Positions 34,419 through 44,959 of a DNA stretch of 64,000 nt are shown piece after piece. The first letter of the stretch is position 1. Each line of letters starts with the position of its first letter. The translations under genes were made by a program, and so were the position numbers. The stretch is taken from assembly GCF_008728515.1 (NCBI RefSeq), contig NC_044981.1, forward strand, positions 9,928,895 through 9,992,894, read 5' to 3'. This stretch comes from Papio anubis. Its lineage: Eukaryota > Chordata > Mammalia > Primates > Cercopithecidae. Under the pieces are notes generated by a model. The model saw only the letters and a program-made list of their open reading frames with translations, was not told the DNA's origin and ran no database searches.

Positions 34419-34428
34419 AACTTATTCT

Positions 34429-34932
34429 CTTTTTTTCCATTTAGAAGCTGTTAGTATATTTTGATTTAACTTTTTCTTTTTTAATTTATTTTTTAATTAT
34501 ACTTTTAGTTCTGGGACACGTGTGCAGAACGTGCAGTTTTGTTACATAGGTATACACGTGCCATGGTGGTTTGCTGCACCCATAAACCCATCATCTAGAT
34601 TAGGTATTTTTCCTAATGCTATCCCTCCCCTATGCCACAATCCTCCAACAGGCCCCAGTGTGTAATGTTCCCCTCCCTGTGTCCATGTATTCTCATTGTT
34701 CAACTCCCACTTATGAGTGAGAACATGCAGTGTTTGGTTTTCTGTTCTTGTGTTACTTGGCTGAGAATGATAGTTTCCAGCTTCATCCATATCCCTACAA
34801 AGGACATGAACTCATCCATTTTTATGGCTGCATAGTATTCCATGGTGTATATGTGCCACATTTTCTTTATCCAGTCTATCATTGATGGGCATTTGGGTTG
34901 GTTCCAAGTCTTTGCTAGTGTGAACAGTGCTA
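34429..34932 (-). mobile_element. L1PA/PB 3' end, possibly with a short 3' transduction
   Basis: Antisense L1 from 'aattatacttttagttctgg' to 'caagtctttgctagtgtgaa'. The direct repeat 'aacttattct' (34419-34428, 34933-34942) brackets the insert. Between it and the L1's own T-rich tail (34471-34490) lie another T-tract (34429-34436) and 34 non-L1 bases (34437-34470), as expected of a short 3' transduction read on this strand. Confidence 0.9.
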
Positions 34933-34944
34933 AACTTATTCTTT

Positions 34945-35139
34945 GTATATACTAACTCATTCTATTAGAAATTAGAGAGTATGTTCCCAGTGAAGAGACT
35001 GATCTTGAGAGTTTGATCCATTGCAGATTTGAAAATCAGCGTCCTACTAAAACACCTGTGGTTAATGTCTATTATTGGTGAGCCTCTGTCAGGCTCTAGG
35101 CAAACACTATGTATTGAAGACAGAATATCATAGATCTCA
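34945..35139. other. unassigned sequence
   Basis: Nothing recognised. Confidence 0.5.
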
Positions 35140-35345
35140 AAATCACAAGCTTTGGAATTAGACAGTCCAGGAGACAAGAAGGTCTAACAATGATTGCTGG
35201 ATAATGTTGGGCAAGTTGCCTAACCTCTCTGAGCTTCAGCTTCCTCAACTGAGGTTGCATATTATATTTAACACAAAGGATCCTGTGGGGATTAATTAAC
35301 ATAGTGAATACAAAGTGCCTGGTATGTAGAAAGAGCTAAATAATG
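35140..35345 (+). mobile_element. MIR
   Basis: 'gggcaagttgcctaacctct', 'gagcttcagcttcctcaact', 'tgtggggattaattaacata' and 'aaagtgcctggtatgtagaa'. Confidence 0.92.
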
Positions 35346-36000
35346 CAAGTCATAAGTATTAGATTACAACTTTTCCTTAAAACCATCACATAATCAAGAT
35401 TGGTTTCAGGAAGACAGCAAGAAAACAAGAGAGTCTCCTTCATAAAACCATCCTCACTGCTGTCCCAAAATGTCACAATCAGCAATCCCTGTTTTAGGTT
35501 TGCAAGTATTTCAGTTCTTAACAATTCATTGACACAAACAAAACCTCCCTTCTGTGAACCCTAAAGAAACTGGCTAATTTGCATTTCAGAAATCTAAAAA
35601 AAAAAAAAAAATCTATTCCCAAATAGGCCTTTTGCTTGAAAGGAAATCTTGGTCTTTGAGAAAATGGGGTTCAACATAGCTTAGACTGTTAATGAAAATT
35701 ATTGATTTATATTCCCTCCTGATCACTAATTAGAGTTAATGCAACTTAATGACCGAGCTTCTCTGGAAACTACTTATGAAGACAGAGACACCCTAAGGAG
35801 CTGCATATGCTCATTCTGGACACCGCGGTAAGAGAGGGTACTATTGAAGAGAAACCAGAATGATGGGGCCATAGGGAATGCTGGTTAGCCTGATATAGAA
35901 AAGCCCATTTTATTTTAGTCTCAGTAATTGTTATACTGAAAATCACTTCGACCTTATGAGGTACACAGATATGCACATATGTCTTTATGAAGTTCAATAC
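35346..36000. other. unassigned sequence
   Basis: Nothing recognised beyond an A16 run near 35597. Confidence 0.5.
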
Positions 36001-36009
36001 GGACTTAGC

Positions 36010-36170
36010 ACTATAAGGAACTTCACAGACTGTCTAGTCCAATCTCTCTTACAAAGGAAAAGAAGCAGAGGCGCAGAACAGCTAAGCAATTGTTCAGGTT
36101 CACGTAGCTGCTTAACAGCAAAATCAGGAGTTCTAGCTCAAGTTTCCTGATGTTCTCTGTATCATGTTCC
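36010..36170 (-). mobile_element. MIR-related SINE
   Basis: 'cagactgtctagtccaatct', 'agaagcagaggcgcagaaca' and 'ggttcacgtagctgcttaac' resemble the MIR3-type antisense consensus. Confidence 0.6.
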
Positions 36171-36446
36171 TATCTTGATTTCTCTTTAAAGACTCCCTAT
36201 GTTGAAATGCCTGTGGTTCCCAATCAGGGATTTGGATTGTGAACATCCAGGAATTCAGGGCGGACATGACAGAAAACTAGGCTCTGTCTGATATGCCCAG
36301 GTTATATCCTAATGATTCTCTGATAATCATTTATTTTCTGTCTTTCTCCTACCCAGCTATGTGAAGAGTCAGGGTAATAAGCTTCTTGTTAACTCAAGCT
36401 GTACTCTGCGGTGATGCCCTAATGGCACGTAAGAGTTAATGCTTCT

Positions 36447-36759
36447 GGCCGGGCGCGGTGGCTCACGCCTGTAATCCCAACACTTTGGGAGGCCGAGACG
36501 GGCAGATCACGAGGTCAGGAGATCCGAGACCATCCTGGCTAACACGGTGAAACCTCGTCTCCACTGAAAATACAAAAAAATTAGCCTGCCGTGGTGGTGG
36601 GCGCCTGTGGTCCCAGCTACTCGGGAGGCTGAGGCAGGAGAATGGCGTGAACCCGGGAGGCGGAGCTTGCAGTGAGCTGAGATCCAGCCACTGCACTCCA
36701 GCCTGGGCGACAGAGTGAGACTCCGTCTCAAAAAAGAAAAAAGAAAAAAAAGAAAAAAA
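36447..36759 (+). mobile_element. AluY, full length
   Basis: 'ggccgggcgcggtggctcac' and Y-type 'ccatcctggctaacacggtg'. The tail is (A)nG repeats. The flanks 'agttaatgcttct' and 'agttgatgctcct' are the target duplication with two changes. Confidence 0.97.
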
Positions 36760-37779
36760 AGTTGATGCTCCTAATCCCTCTCCTTGCTGCGTTTTCTTGG
36801 AACTGTGCACTGTGAGCAAACGTTTTCTGCAAGCAGATGTTTGCATCCTCTTAACCAGCTCCTCCTCCGGGGATCCTCCTACCCCAGAGCTCCTGGAGAA
36901 CGTTCCATGGGTGTCCGGAGGGCCACCGCTGGGGTTCCCTAGCTGTGGAGGGGGAGGCAGCCCTTGATTAGCAGAGCCTTCTCTGCTCACCACCTGCAAG
37001 GTATCTGGCTGTTCCTGACTCTACCGTCTCAGCAGGTTCTCAATGTATATTGAGCCCTCATCTTCACCGTGATCACTGTGTTCCCCTCCTGACCAACCTT
37101 ATGACCACCTCTCTGTCACGAGCTAAAGAGAAAACTAAATTATAATTGCGCTAGCCTTCATAACAGCACGACAGTCCTGCCTGGTTTGAAACTACTTACC
37201 TCAGAAAATAGAGCCAAAAGGAGCAAGTGCAGGCAGATAAGAAAGGAGGAGAACCGTCGGTATGCATTTTAGACAGGGGCCACTGATGTGGACACCATGT
37301 GGGGGACAAAGTAGTCATTGGCCTAAGAGTTTGCACAAGAAATGCATGCGCAAACCTCCCCCCCTACACACACACATACACACCCTACCACCACTGTGCA
37401 ACATTCCTCATTACATAATCTTAAAGACCAAAGACAGTATTCCTTGGCATGATCAGCATAATCTCATATAGATGAATATTGAATCATTACTTCCAAAATT
37501 TGAAACAACTCTTATGATTAGAATGATATCCTTTAAAAACCAAAAATAAACAGCAAACCAAAACTTTTTTCATGCACACCACTAAGAAAAGCATGCGAGC
37601 TTAGGGTCATCTATATGCATATTTTTCAAATGCATGCCCTTGGGAAATTCCCCTAGTCCTTTGGAGCAGGTTCTCTGAGAAATTCTGTTCCCTTTTCTTG
37701 TCATTCCTTTACAAGCTTCATAAGTGGAATGACAGTCCTCCTAAATTAAGTACTATATACTTCAGGCTAATTTTATGTT
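36760..37779. other. unassigned, partly GC-rich
   Basis: 36770-37100 is GC-richer than average. A CA-rich tract lies at 37360-37385. The 178-residue minus frame at 36463-36999 is mostly antisense Alu. Confidence 0.45.
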
Positions 37780-38365
37780 TTTTATCACAATAGCAGGGCA
37801 GTCTTAGCAGCCTATTATTTTGTCAGCTTTCTCATTTAGCAAAGCAGCTTCAATTTATTAACAGTGAGGAGTGTGCATGAATCAATATGTTTCATTGGGC
37901 AATGTGTCATTTGTTAATCGGATATTGATGAGATTATTGACGCACAGCTAATTAATCTCAAGCCCAGTGCTAGCCTTCATATGTTTCCTTAATTATGTCC
38001 TTCATCTTAGTCTCCCGGCCATAGCACCCAGGCTCAGAACTGCAGACAGTGAGTGAGGTAAGCTGTCAGAGGTTCTTTTCACACATTTACAATCCCTTGG
38101 CAGTGAAATTATTTTCTTGGTTGTAAATAGGTATCAGAGAGATATTTAATAAAATTTGGCAGCAGATTGATATTGATTGGTGTGGACTTGCCTCAAATCC
38201 AGCAGCCACAGAGCTTTGCCTCAGAAGGAGACTATTCAAAAAGAGAATGCTTAATTGGAATTAAACAATTGCATGAGTCAGTTGCCATCCGCCCTCTGGA
38301 ATTTAAAAATAGTTCTTCTACAGACATCGTTCGTACGTCCTCGGTTGAATATTTCAGATAATCTT
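37780..38365. promoter_or_regulatory. candidate conserved noncoding element
   Basis: Repeat-free, with clustered homeodomain-type cores: 'gctaattaatc' (37948-37958), 'ttaattggaattaa' (38251-38264) and an AP-1-like TGAGTCA (38274-38280). No consistent coding frame. The regulatory reading is inference from texture only. Confidence 0.3.
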
Positions 38366-38609
38366 TGCTTTATTTTGATTTTTTACTTACACTTTTTATC
38401 ACCACTTTTCTTAGCCATGGACAGCATATTCATGGGAATAGAAAATTCGGGACCCAAACCTCTGGTAGGTTTTAAAAATTAATACAATCATAATTAAGTC
38501 ACATGGTTACAATTCCACTGCCTGTACCTCTAAGTCCATTAAGCCAACAACAACAAAAATCGTTACGTTAAATAGAAGTCCACTTTCCCATCTTCTTCAA
38601 GTCTTCCTG

Positions 38610-38820
38610 GACTTCTGAATCAAAGTATAAAGCACAGGTTCTAGTCCTGTTCATTAGCTGTGTCACCCTTCTATATGTGACAGTCATTCTGAGCCTTAAT
38701 TTACTCATCTGTAAAATGGGGCCAGTGATAACTGACTTGATTAACTCCCAGGATTGCTGTGAGGACACGTACTTGTGTGAGAATACTTAGGATATCTAGT
38801 ATGCTATCTGATTGCTAGAC
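38610..38820 (+). mobile_element. MIR
   Basis: 'cattagctgtgtcacccttc', 'gagccttaatttactcatct', 'gtaaaatggggccagtgata' and 'ggattgctgtgaggacac'. Confidence 0.88.
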
Positions 38821-40030
38821 CTTATTTGTTTTGGTAAAAATATTATTTATCAGAGTTCCAGAGTTTATTTCAAGCCTGTTTCAGCAAAGCACTAGCCTGT
38901 TATAATTTTTAGCTTATTACTATAATTAGCTAGTTACTGTATTTATGTCCATTTATTAATTCCTCACGTAAGGTTACATGGCATAGTGTAGCAAAAAACG
39001 AGTGAAGCAAGCTCCTTTAGCACTTCAACAAATCTGGTTTAAAATGTAATTTCCTGGAAGTATGGATTTCAATAACAAGCCCTGTTGAAATGTTTCAATA
39101 TGTATCCTTGTAAAGCCTCCTTGTAAAGAAAAGGGTATTTAAACAATCGTGCGTTTTGAATCCAGATCTAGACTGAAAGGCAATACATGAATTTGCCAGC
39201 TACTGTTTCCTCATCGGGGACATTAGACAGTGACCCCTTTTCTCTTCCTAACTTTAGACTACCATTGAGTCTAACAGGAACAATTTCAATACACACATGA
39301 TTGTTCGACCAAAAAAAGTTTCTCCCCCTCCACGGTGTGTGCATGCCTGGGAGTATTAAGATGATAAAAAAATAATTTAAGAGATGGAGATTAAGAAAAT
39401 AGATAAGGAATAGAATGAGAAAGACGTGACCCAATGAAACTTGTCCAAAAATTCCCGTTCTTATAGCACTACACTGGGGAGATGTATGAGGACATTAAGG
39501 GTTTTGTTCAGGGCAGCAAGTTCTTCACTAAATATTGCTCCTTTATTCTGCAATTAGAAACTCTGCAGAGGGAACTAAATGACTATGGGGACATCATTCA
39601 TATGTTCTTCTCTCTAGCACAGGGCCCTGCACATAGTAGATGTTCAATTAAGGTTTTTAAAATTGATTGTGCCTATCTGGACATCTGGGGAAATATTGTT
39701 GCTCAGGAAATGAAATGGTCAGTGGTATTAAAAGCAATCTTAGGATGACTTCAGGTGTTCGTTTTACTCCATGTCATTTATATAGATCGGGGGTGAGAAG
39801 AGAGATATGGTCAGTAGTGTCGTGACTATAGCTTTAATATCACTGTGTTAACTTGAACTTCTCTCGCACAAGGCCAATCAGATACCCTGTTAAATGCTAA
39901 TGTTTCCTAAGCCTCACGGGCATGCCACCATGGTCTGCTCTTCCCAATGCACACCCCCAAGAGTGGCATTATTCACACCCCAGCTTCAAACTCCATCTGT
40001 ATGTTGATGACACTCAACCTTACTTCCAGA
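38821..40030. other. unassigned sequence
   Basis: Mostly unrecognised. 'ctagcacagggccctgcaca' near 39616 with 'tagatgttcaatta' suggests a small L2 3' relic. The frames at 39168-39434 and 39482-39748 have no recognisable domain. Confidence 0.45.
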
Positions 40031-40031
40031 C

Positions 40032-40221
40032 AATTAGCCGGGCATGGTGGCGGGCGCCTGTAATCCCAGCTACTTGAGAGGCTGAGGCAGGAGAATCGTT
40101 TTAAACCTGGAGGTGGAGATTGCAGTGAGCCGAGATAGCGCCACTGCACTCCAGCCTGGGCAACAAGAGTGAATCTCCATCTCAAAAACAAACAAACAAA
40201 CAAAAAACAAACAAACAAAAA
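40032..40221 (+). mobile_element. Alu, 5'-truncated right half
   Basis: Starts at 'aattagccgggcatggtggc', continues through the right monomer and ends in a (CAAA)n-modified tail. Confidence 0.95.
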
Positions 40222-40331
40222 CTTGTCTATGAAATACCAAACCCATGTTTCTATCTTCCTCTAGAAAATTTCCACTTAAATGTCCTGTAAGCAGCACAGA
40301 ATCCTTCTCACTCATCTTTTTATTTTTTCTT

Positions 40332-40697
40332 TCTAACAGTCAGGCCCCTCAGCTGCAGGTCTTTTGGAGTTTGCTGGAGGTCCACTCCAGACCCTGTTTG
40401 CCTCGATATCACCAGTGGAGGCTGCAGAACAGCAAATATTGCTACCTAATCCTTCCTCTGGAATCTTCGTCCCAGAGGTGCACCTGCCTGTATGAGGTGT
40501 CTGTCGGCCCCTACTGGGAGGTGTCTCCCAGTCAGGCTACAAAGGGGTCAGGGACCCACTTGAGGAGGCAGTCTGTCCGTTCTCAGAGCTCGAATGCCAT
40601 GCTGGGAGAAAGACTGCCCTCTTAAGAGTTGTCAGACAGGGACGTTTAAGTCTGCAGAAGTTGTCTGCTGCCTTTTGTTCAGGTATGCCCTGACCAT
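40332..40697 (-). mobile_element. L1PA 5'UTR fragment
   Basis: Antisense L1 5'UTR: 'gcccctcagctgcaggtctt', 'cccctactgggaggtgtctc', 'ggggtcagggacccacttga', 'ttaagtctgcagaag' and 'ctgccttttgttcaggtatg'. It covers roughly the middle of the UTR, the part known to hold the L1 antisense promoter, which here would point to the + strand. It includes the extra segment ('ggaggtccactccagaccct' and following) that the youngest L1PA copies lack. The overlapping 126-residue + frame is not a gene. Confidence 0.92.
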
Positions 40698-40699
40698 CT

Positions 40700-40963
40700 T
40701 TTTTTCCTTTTCTTTTTTTGAGACAGAGTCTCACTCTGTCACCCAGTCTGGAGTGCAGTGGCACTATCTCAGCTCACTGCAACCTTCACCTCCCAGATTT
40801 AAGCGATTCTCCTGCCTCAGCCTCCCAAGTAGCTGAGATTACACTCCTGCGCCAACACACCCGGCTAATTTTGTATTTTCAGTAGAGAAAGGGTTTCACC
40901 ATGTTAGTCAGGCTGGTCTCAAACTCCTGACCTCAAGTGATCCACCCATCTCAGCCTCCCAAA
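40700..40963 (-). mobile_element. AluS, 5'-truncated (part of the composite)
   Basis: T-rich tail at 40700-40719, then antisense Alu from 'gagacagagtctcactctgt' to 'ctcagcctcccaaa'. The last ~40 bases (the Alu 5' end) are missing exactly at the target duplication. Confidence 0.95.
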
Positions 40964-40979
40964 CTTCTCACTCATCTTT

Positions 40980-41599
40980 AATCAATTACCAATTCCTACC
41001 ACTTTGACATCCTAACTCTCTAACAAACCCTCTCCCTTTTTCCTCACCTTGATCAATGACCTGCGTCATTTTCCCCATCGCCTTCATGCTGCTTGGCCTG
41101 GAATGCTCACCATGAGGACCCAGCCTACTTGTTCTCTGGTCTCTGTTTAATGTCACTTCCTCTGGTAAATGCTCCAAAACCCCACCTACAAGTCTGGGTT
41201 CTATACAAAGGTACTCTCATATCATCTCATGCTAATTCTATCATACAACTTATATAAAAACCTATTTATTTGCCTAGAGCCTTTTAGCTGCAATTCCTTT
41301 GAGAAGAGGAACTGTGCATTTCTTCCTGTTCACTATTCTATGTCCAAGCCTAGCAGAGTTCCTTGAATATACAGGCATTCATAAATGCTCATCAAATTAA
41401 CTTCACTCTACTGGGATGAGTTCATTATCTTCTCACCAAATATATGTTCTTCCTTTAATTTCCTTCTATTTTAGTTTATATACTCAGTTGTCCAATCATG
41501 AACAATGTTTTTTAAAAAATTCCGGTTTTCTCTTATTTAGCAGTTGGCTAGACGTTTATACCAGGCAGGAAGATGGAGTATTAAATTCTCATGAAATAT
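40980..41599. other. unassigned sequence
   Basis: Possibly an L2 relic ('tttcttcctgttcactattc', then 'tccttgaatatacaggcatt' near 41360). Otherwise nothing recognised. Confidence 0.4.
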
Positions 41600-41788
41600 A
41601 TTAGCTGGGCATGGTGGCACGGACCTGTAGTCCCAGCTACTTGGGAGGCTGAGGTGGGAGGACCACTTGAGCTCAGCAGGTGGAGGTTGCAGTGAGCTGA
41701 GATCACATCACTGCACTCCAGCCTGGGTGGCAGGGAAAAATTCTGTCTCAAAAAAATTAAAAAAAGGAAAAAGAAAAATTAAAATTAC
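41600..41788 (+). mobile_element. Alu right-half fragment (AluJ/S-like)
   Basis: 'attagctgggcatggtggca', 'ggaggaccacttgagctcag', 'cactccagcctgggtggcag', then an A-rich tail. Confidence 0.93.
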
Positions 41789-42119
41789 ACAAACTTAAAA
41801 TTAAATAAATTGGATTAAATAGGCATTAAATGGTTAAAATTCATCACCTCCTAATTATTTTACTCCAGTTTACTATTACTTATGCGCTTGAGATCATCTC
41901 CTCCGTTGCGTCTGGCGGAAATACTATATAATGGCATGCCACTGTGTGTTCAGTAGTGACAATGTGTCTGTAGCTTGAAATAGAACATGGTGACAATGTT
42001 TACACCATAAAAAAATCAACAAATGCTACAAACCTGTGATTTTTCTTTTCTTTTGGAGAACCTGTTGTAAAGCATTTAGACCAGTACCCTCCCACCTTCA
42101 CTGATTGTGATACCTGGCC
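41789..42119. other. unassigned sequence
   Basis: Nothing recognised. Confidence 0.5.
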
Positions 42120-42738
42120 TGGCCTCATGGCCCCTGGTTACAGTAGGCCTACCATCTCTGTCTTCCCCTCAAATGAATTCTCCACGCTTCTGCAAAAACA
42201 CTTTTCCTACAACATAAATATGATGAAGTCACTCCTCTACTTCAAAACTCCCGCCCAGCACCTACATAGCCAAGACCTCACTCACTACTGTGGTTTCTAA
42301 GGTCCTGCAACAACCCAGCCCTGTCTCTCAAGCCTCCTTCCCACAATCCCTTTGCACTTTCAAGGCTCCAGCTATGCTGTACCTCTTGCAGCTGTGACTC
42401 TTTAACCTCTTCTCATGCTGTTCCTGCTGCCTAGGCTGCACTCATCTACCTTGTGTGTTTGGCAAATTTCTGGACATCATTTGAGTTTCAGTTCAAATAC
42501 CTAATTCTTTGCTAAAGTGTTGCCTGACTTCTTGTCACTGAAGAGTTCCTCTCTTATGCCCCCACCATCATCATCCTTATAGAGTAAACACAGCGCTTAT
42601 AATGTTCCTGTATGTGTGGGTTTTCCAGTGTCTCCTCCACCTCACTGAGTCCCTCAAGGGCAGAGACAGTGTGCCGGTCATCAATACGCTGAGCATTTAT
42701 GAAGTATTGGCTGAAAGAATAAATGAATGAATGCGTGG
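42120..42738 (+). mobile_element. L2 LINE, 3' 600 bp
   Basis: A good L2 copy: 'tcactcctctacttcaaaac', 'ccctttgcactttcaaggct', 'tgttcctgctgcctaggctg', 'gagtccctcaagggcagaga' and the terminal 'aataaatgaatgaatgc'. Confidence 0.9.
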
Positions 42739-44344
42739 GAGTGAATGAGGCTACAACCACTCACTAATAAAATGAGTTCTTCAACCATGATGGTCATGGA
42801 GATGACAGTAATGCCACAGTGGCCAAGACATTAGTGATTCCTCGTGGTTCATATCATCCAGGGACATCCCAGAGGTCTACAGAGGTACAGGTTTTGCCCT
42901 CTTACTACATCATGTTTTTATGGAGGTCAAACCAGGTTTAAATTAGCCACAAGAATCTGAAATAGAAAACAGAGTCATAGAATAGGATCTATGTTCTTAG
43001 GCATGTATATAATAAGCAAGTGTAATCATACTTGCTTTGTTCACTGACAACAGAAAATTTACAGCCAATTCTATTGTAGCTTCAGATTGTTTACTACAAT
43101 GACCATTTCTTCTTTCATGACAATTGTGTCTCTTACTTAATCAACAGCAATATGGCTGCTAACTTAATTCAGATCCTCAGTGAATAACCCAATTCAGTGT
43201 ACCTACAATAGTGCGCCTATTTGTTGTACACAGGTTGCCTCATGCTAAGTTTTATTTCTTTCCTCTGCTGACCTTATTCAGCAGATATGATGCTATGATT
43301 AGCAGATTCTCTCTGCCAGTCTAGGACTTTGACCTCACTTTCATTCCAAAAACTTTCCTCTTGTCAAGAGGTATAGCCAATCTGTAAACTCTCTCCATGA
43401 AAAAAAAATGAAAGCAAATATCAGAAACTCCTAGTTTTCCTTTTGCAGTCTCACTGGTCAGTTGAAAGATAATATAAAACATTAACAAGAAATATATTCA
43501 GGAGATGCTCCTTAGGTATGCATTGTGGTTCATTCTGACCCCAGCAAGGATATCAAAGATGGCCCAGACAAAATCAGACTCGCGTAACTCCACTGCAGAG
43601 AATCTGAGACTGAACTCAAAGAAAAAGCAATCACAGATCTATTATCTCCAAGACCTTCCCAAGCCCTAGCGAGATAATCTGTAGCCCTAGTGAGATAATC
43701 TGTAGAAACCAGCTACAAACTCACCTGCAGACTATTGATCATAGACCCTACAAGCAGGCCATACCATCCATTCTCAGCTAACTCTGTGGAAGGTGGCTGA
43801 TAATTACATGGTAATCTAGAAATGGCAGATGGTCAAGATGGGTCTAGTTCAGATCACAAATGACCTATTTACCACAATAGAGAGGAAACTGTGGTTATAT
43901 GTTAGAATTCATACTTTCAAACAAGTAGAGGGAGATAAAATTTAAATAATGTAGCCAATAATTGAACCAGATATAGATATATACATATAAAAGCAAAGAC
44001 ACACTATTAACATTATTAACAGATGGTTATCTGCTTCATTCCAGTGTTCTAATATGACCATAATATTGAAAAATAAAACAGATTTTTTTCTTCTATCTAA
44101 TACCAACGTAGTACAACAAATCAAAGGAGAACAAGAACACATACTGTAGGTATTAGCAATCTAGCTGGCAGCTGTAATATATGAATTAGGCCAATTTAGA
44201 AGGAGCTAGGCAATTTTTGCAGCTCAAACAACTCATGAAAGATTCTAAGAAGTCCTCCTCATTAAGAAAAGAAGAAGACTTTTTGTTAAACCAAGCTTAG
44301 ACATCAATATAAATGACAACAAATGAAGAATGTTAGGATTTACT
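42739..44344. other. unassigned sequence with a 21-bp tandem duplication
   Basis: No repeat family recognised. Units 43662-43682 and 43683-43703 ('agccctagcgagataatctg' / 'agccctagtgagataatctg') differ by one base. Confidence 0.5.
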
Positions 44345-44604
44345 TAGAATGACACTAACAGAAACAAAAAGTGGGCCATAAATGTAATATTACATTTTCT
44401 AGTAGCCACATTTATAAAAGGATATTTTAAGTTCAAAATAATTTTAATAATATACTTTATTTAACCCAATATTTCAAAATCATTTAAGCAGGCAATCAAC
44501 ATAAAAAATTAACAAGTTGTTTAATATTCTTATTTTGTATGAAATCTCCAAAACCAGGTATGTATTTTACACTTACACGATATATTAGTTTTTATTGAAA
44601 ATAT

Positions 44605-44955
44605 TGAGCTGTATTTATTTAATTCCAGCTTTATTGAGCTGTAACTGACAAATAAAAATTATATGTATCCAAAGTGTAGAATGTGATGACTTATACACTG
44701 CAAAATGATTACCACAATCAAATTAATTAACACATCCATCACCACACTTGCTACCAATGTGTGTGCGTGTGTGTGTGTGTGATATGTGTATATGGTGAGA
44801 TCACTTAAGATATATCCTCTTAGCAAATTTCAAGTGAACAATATAAAATTATTAGCTAGTCACCATGCTGTACATTAGATCTTCAGAATGTATTCATCTT
44901 ATAACTGAAAATGTATACCCTTTGACCATTTTCTTCACTTCCCAATAAACTGTAT
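44605..44955 (-). mobile_element. L1M 3' end inside the Charlie element
   Basis: Antisense L1MB/MC 3' UTR: 'gattaccacaatcaaattaa', 'ttaacacatccatcaccaca', 'caccatgctgtacattagat'. It contains a (TG)n run at 44758-44782. Confidence 0.9.
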
Positions 44956-44959
44956 TTAG

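Larger units (their letters stand above)
40304..40979 (-). mobile_element. composite retroinsertion: Alu plus L1 5'UTR fragment
   Basis: A perfect 16-bp direct repeat 'cttctcactcatcttt' (40304-40319, 40964-40979) encloses two unrelated modules. Read on the minus strand: a 5'-truncated AluS (40963 down to 40720), its A-rich tail, about 365 bp of L1PA 5'UTR (about 40697 down to 40332), then an A-rich end (40331-40320). This is one insertion with one target duplication. Ordinary L1 copies keep their 3' end, so an isolated 5'UTR segment is unusual. Confidence 0.85.

Noticed and set aside
36463..36999. 178-residue open frame, longest in the window
   Set aside because: Most of it is antisense AluY with the familiar Alu-peptide pattern, and the rest has no domain. 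No promoter or splice evidence supports it.
40245..40625. 126-residue + frame, considered as an L1 ORF0-like product
   Set aside because: It crosses the insertion boundary at 40320 and runs antisense through the L1 5'UTR. I cannot align it to ORF0, and the L1 upstream and downstream context is missing.
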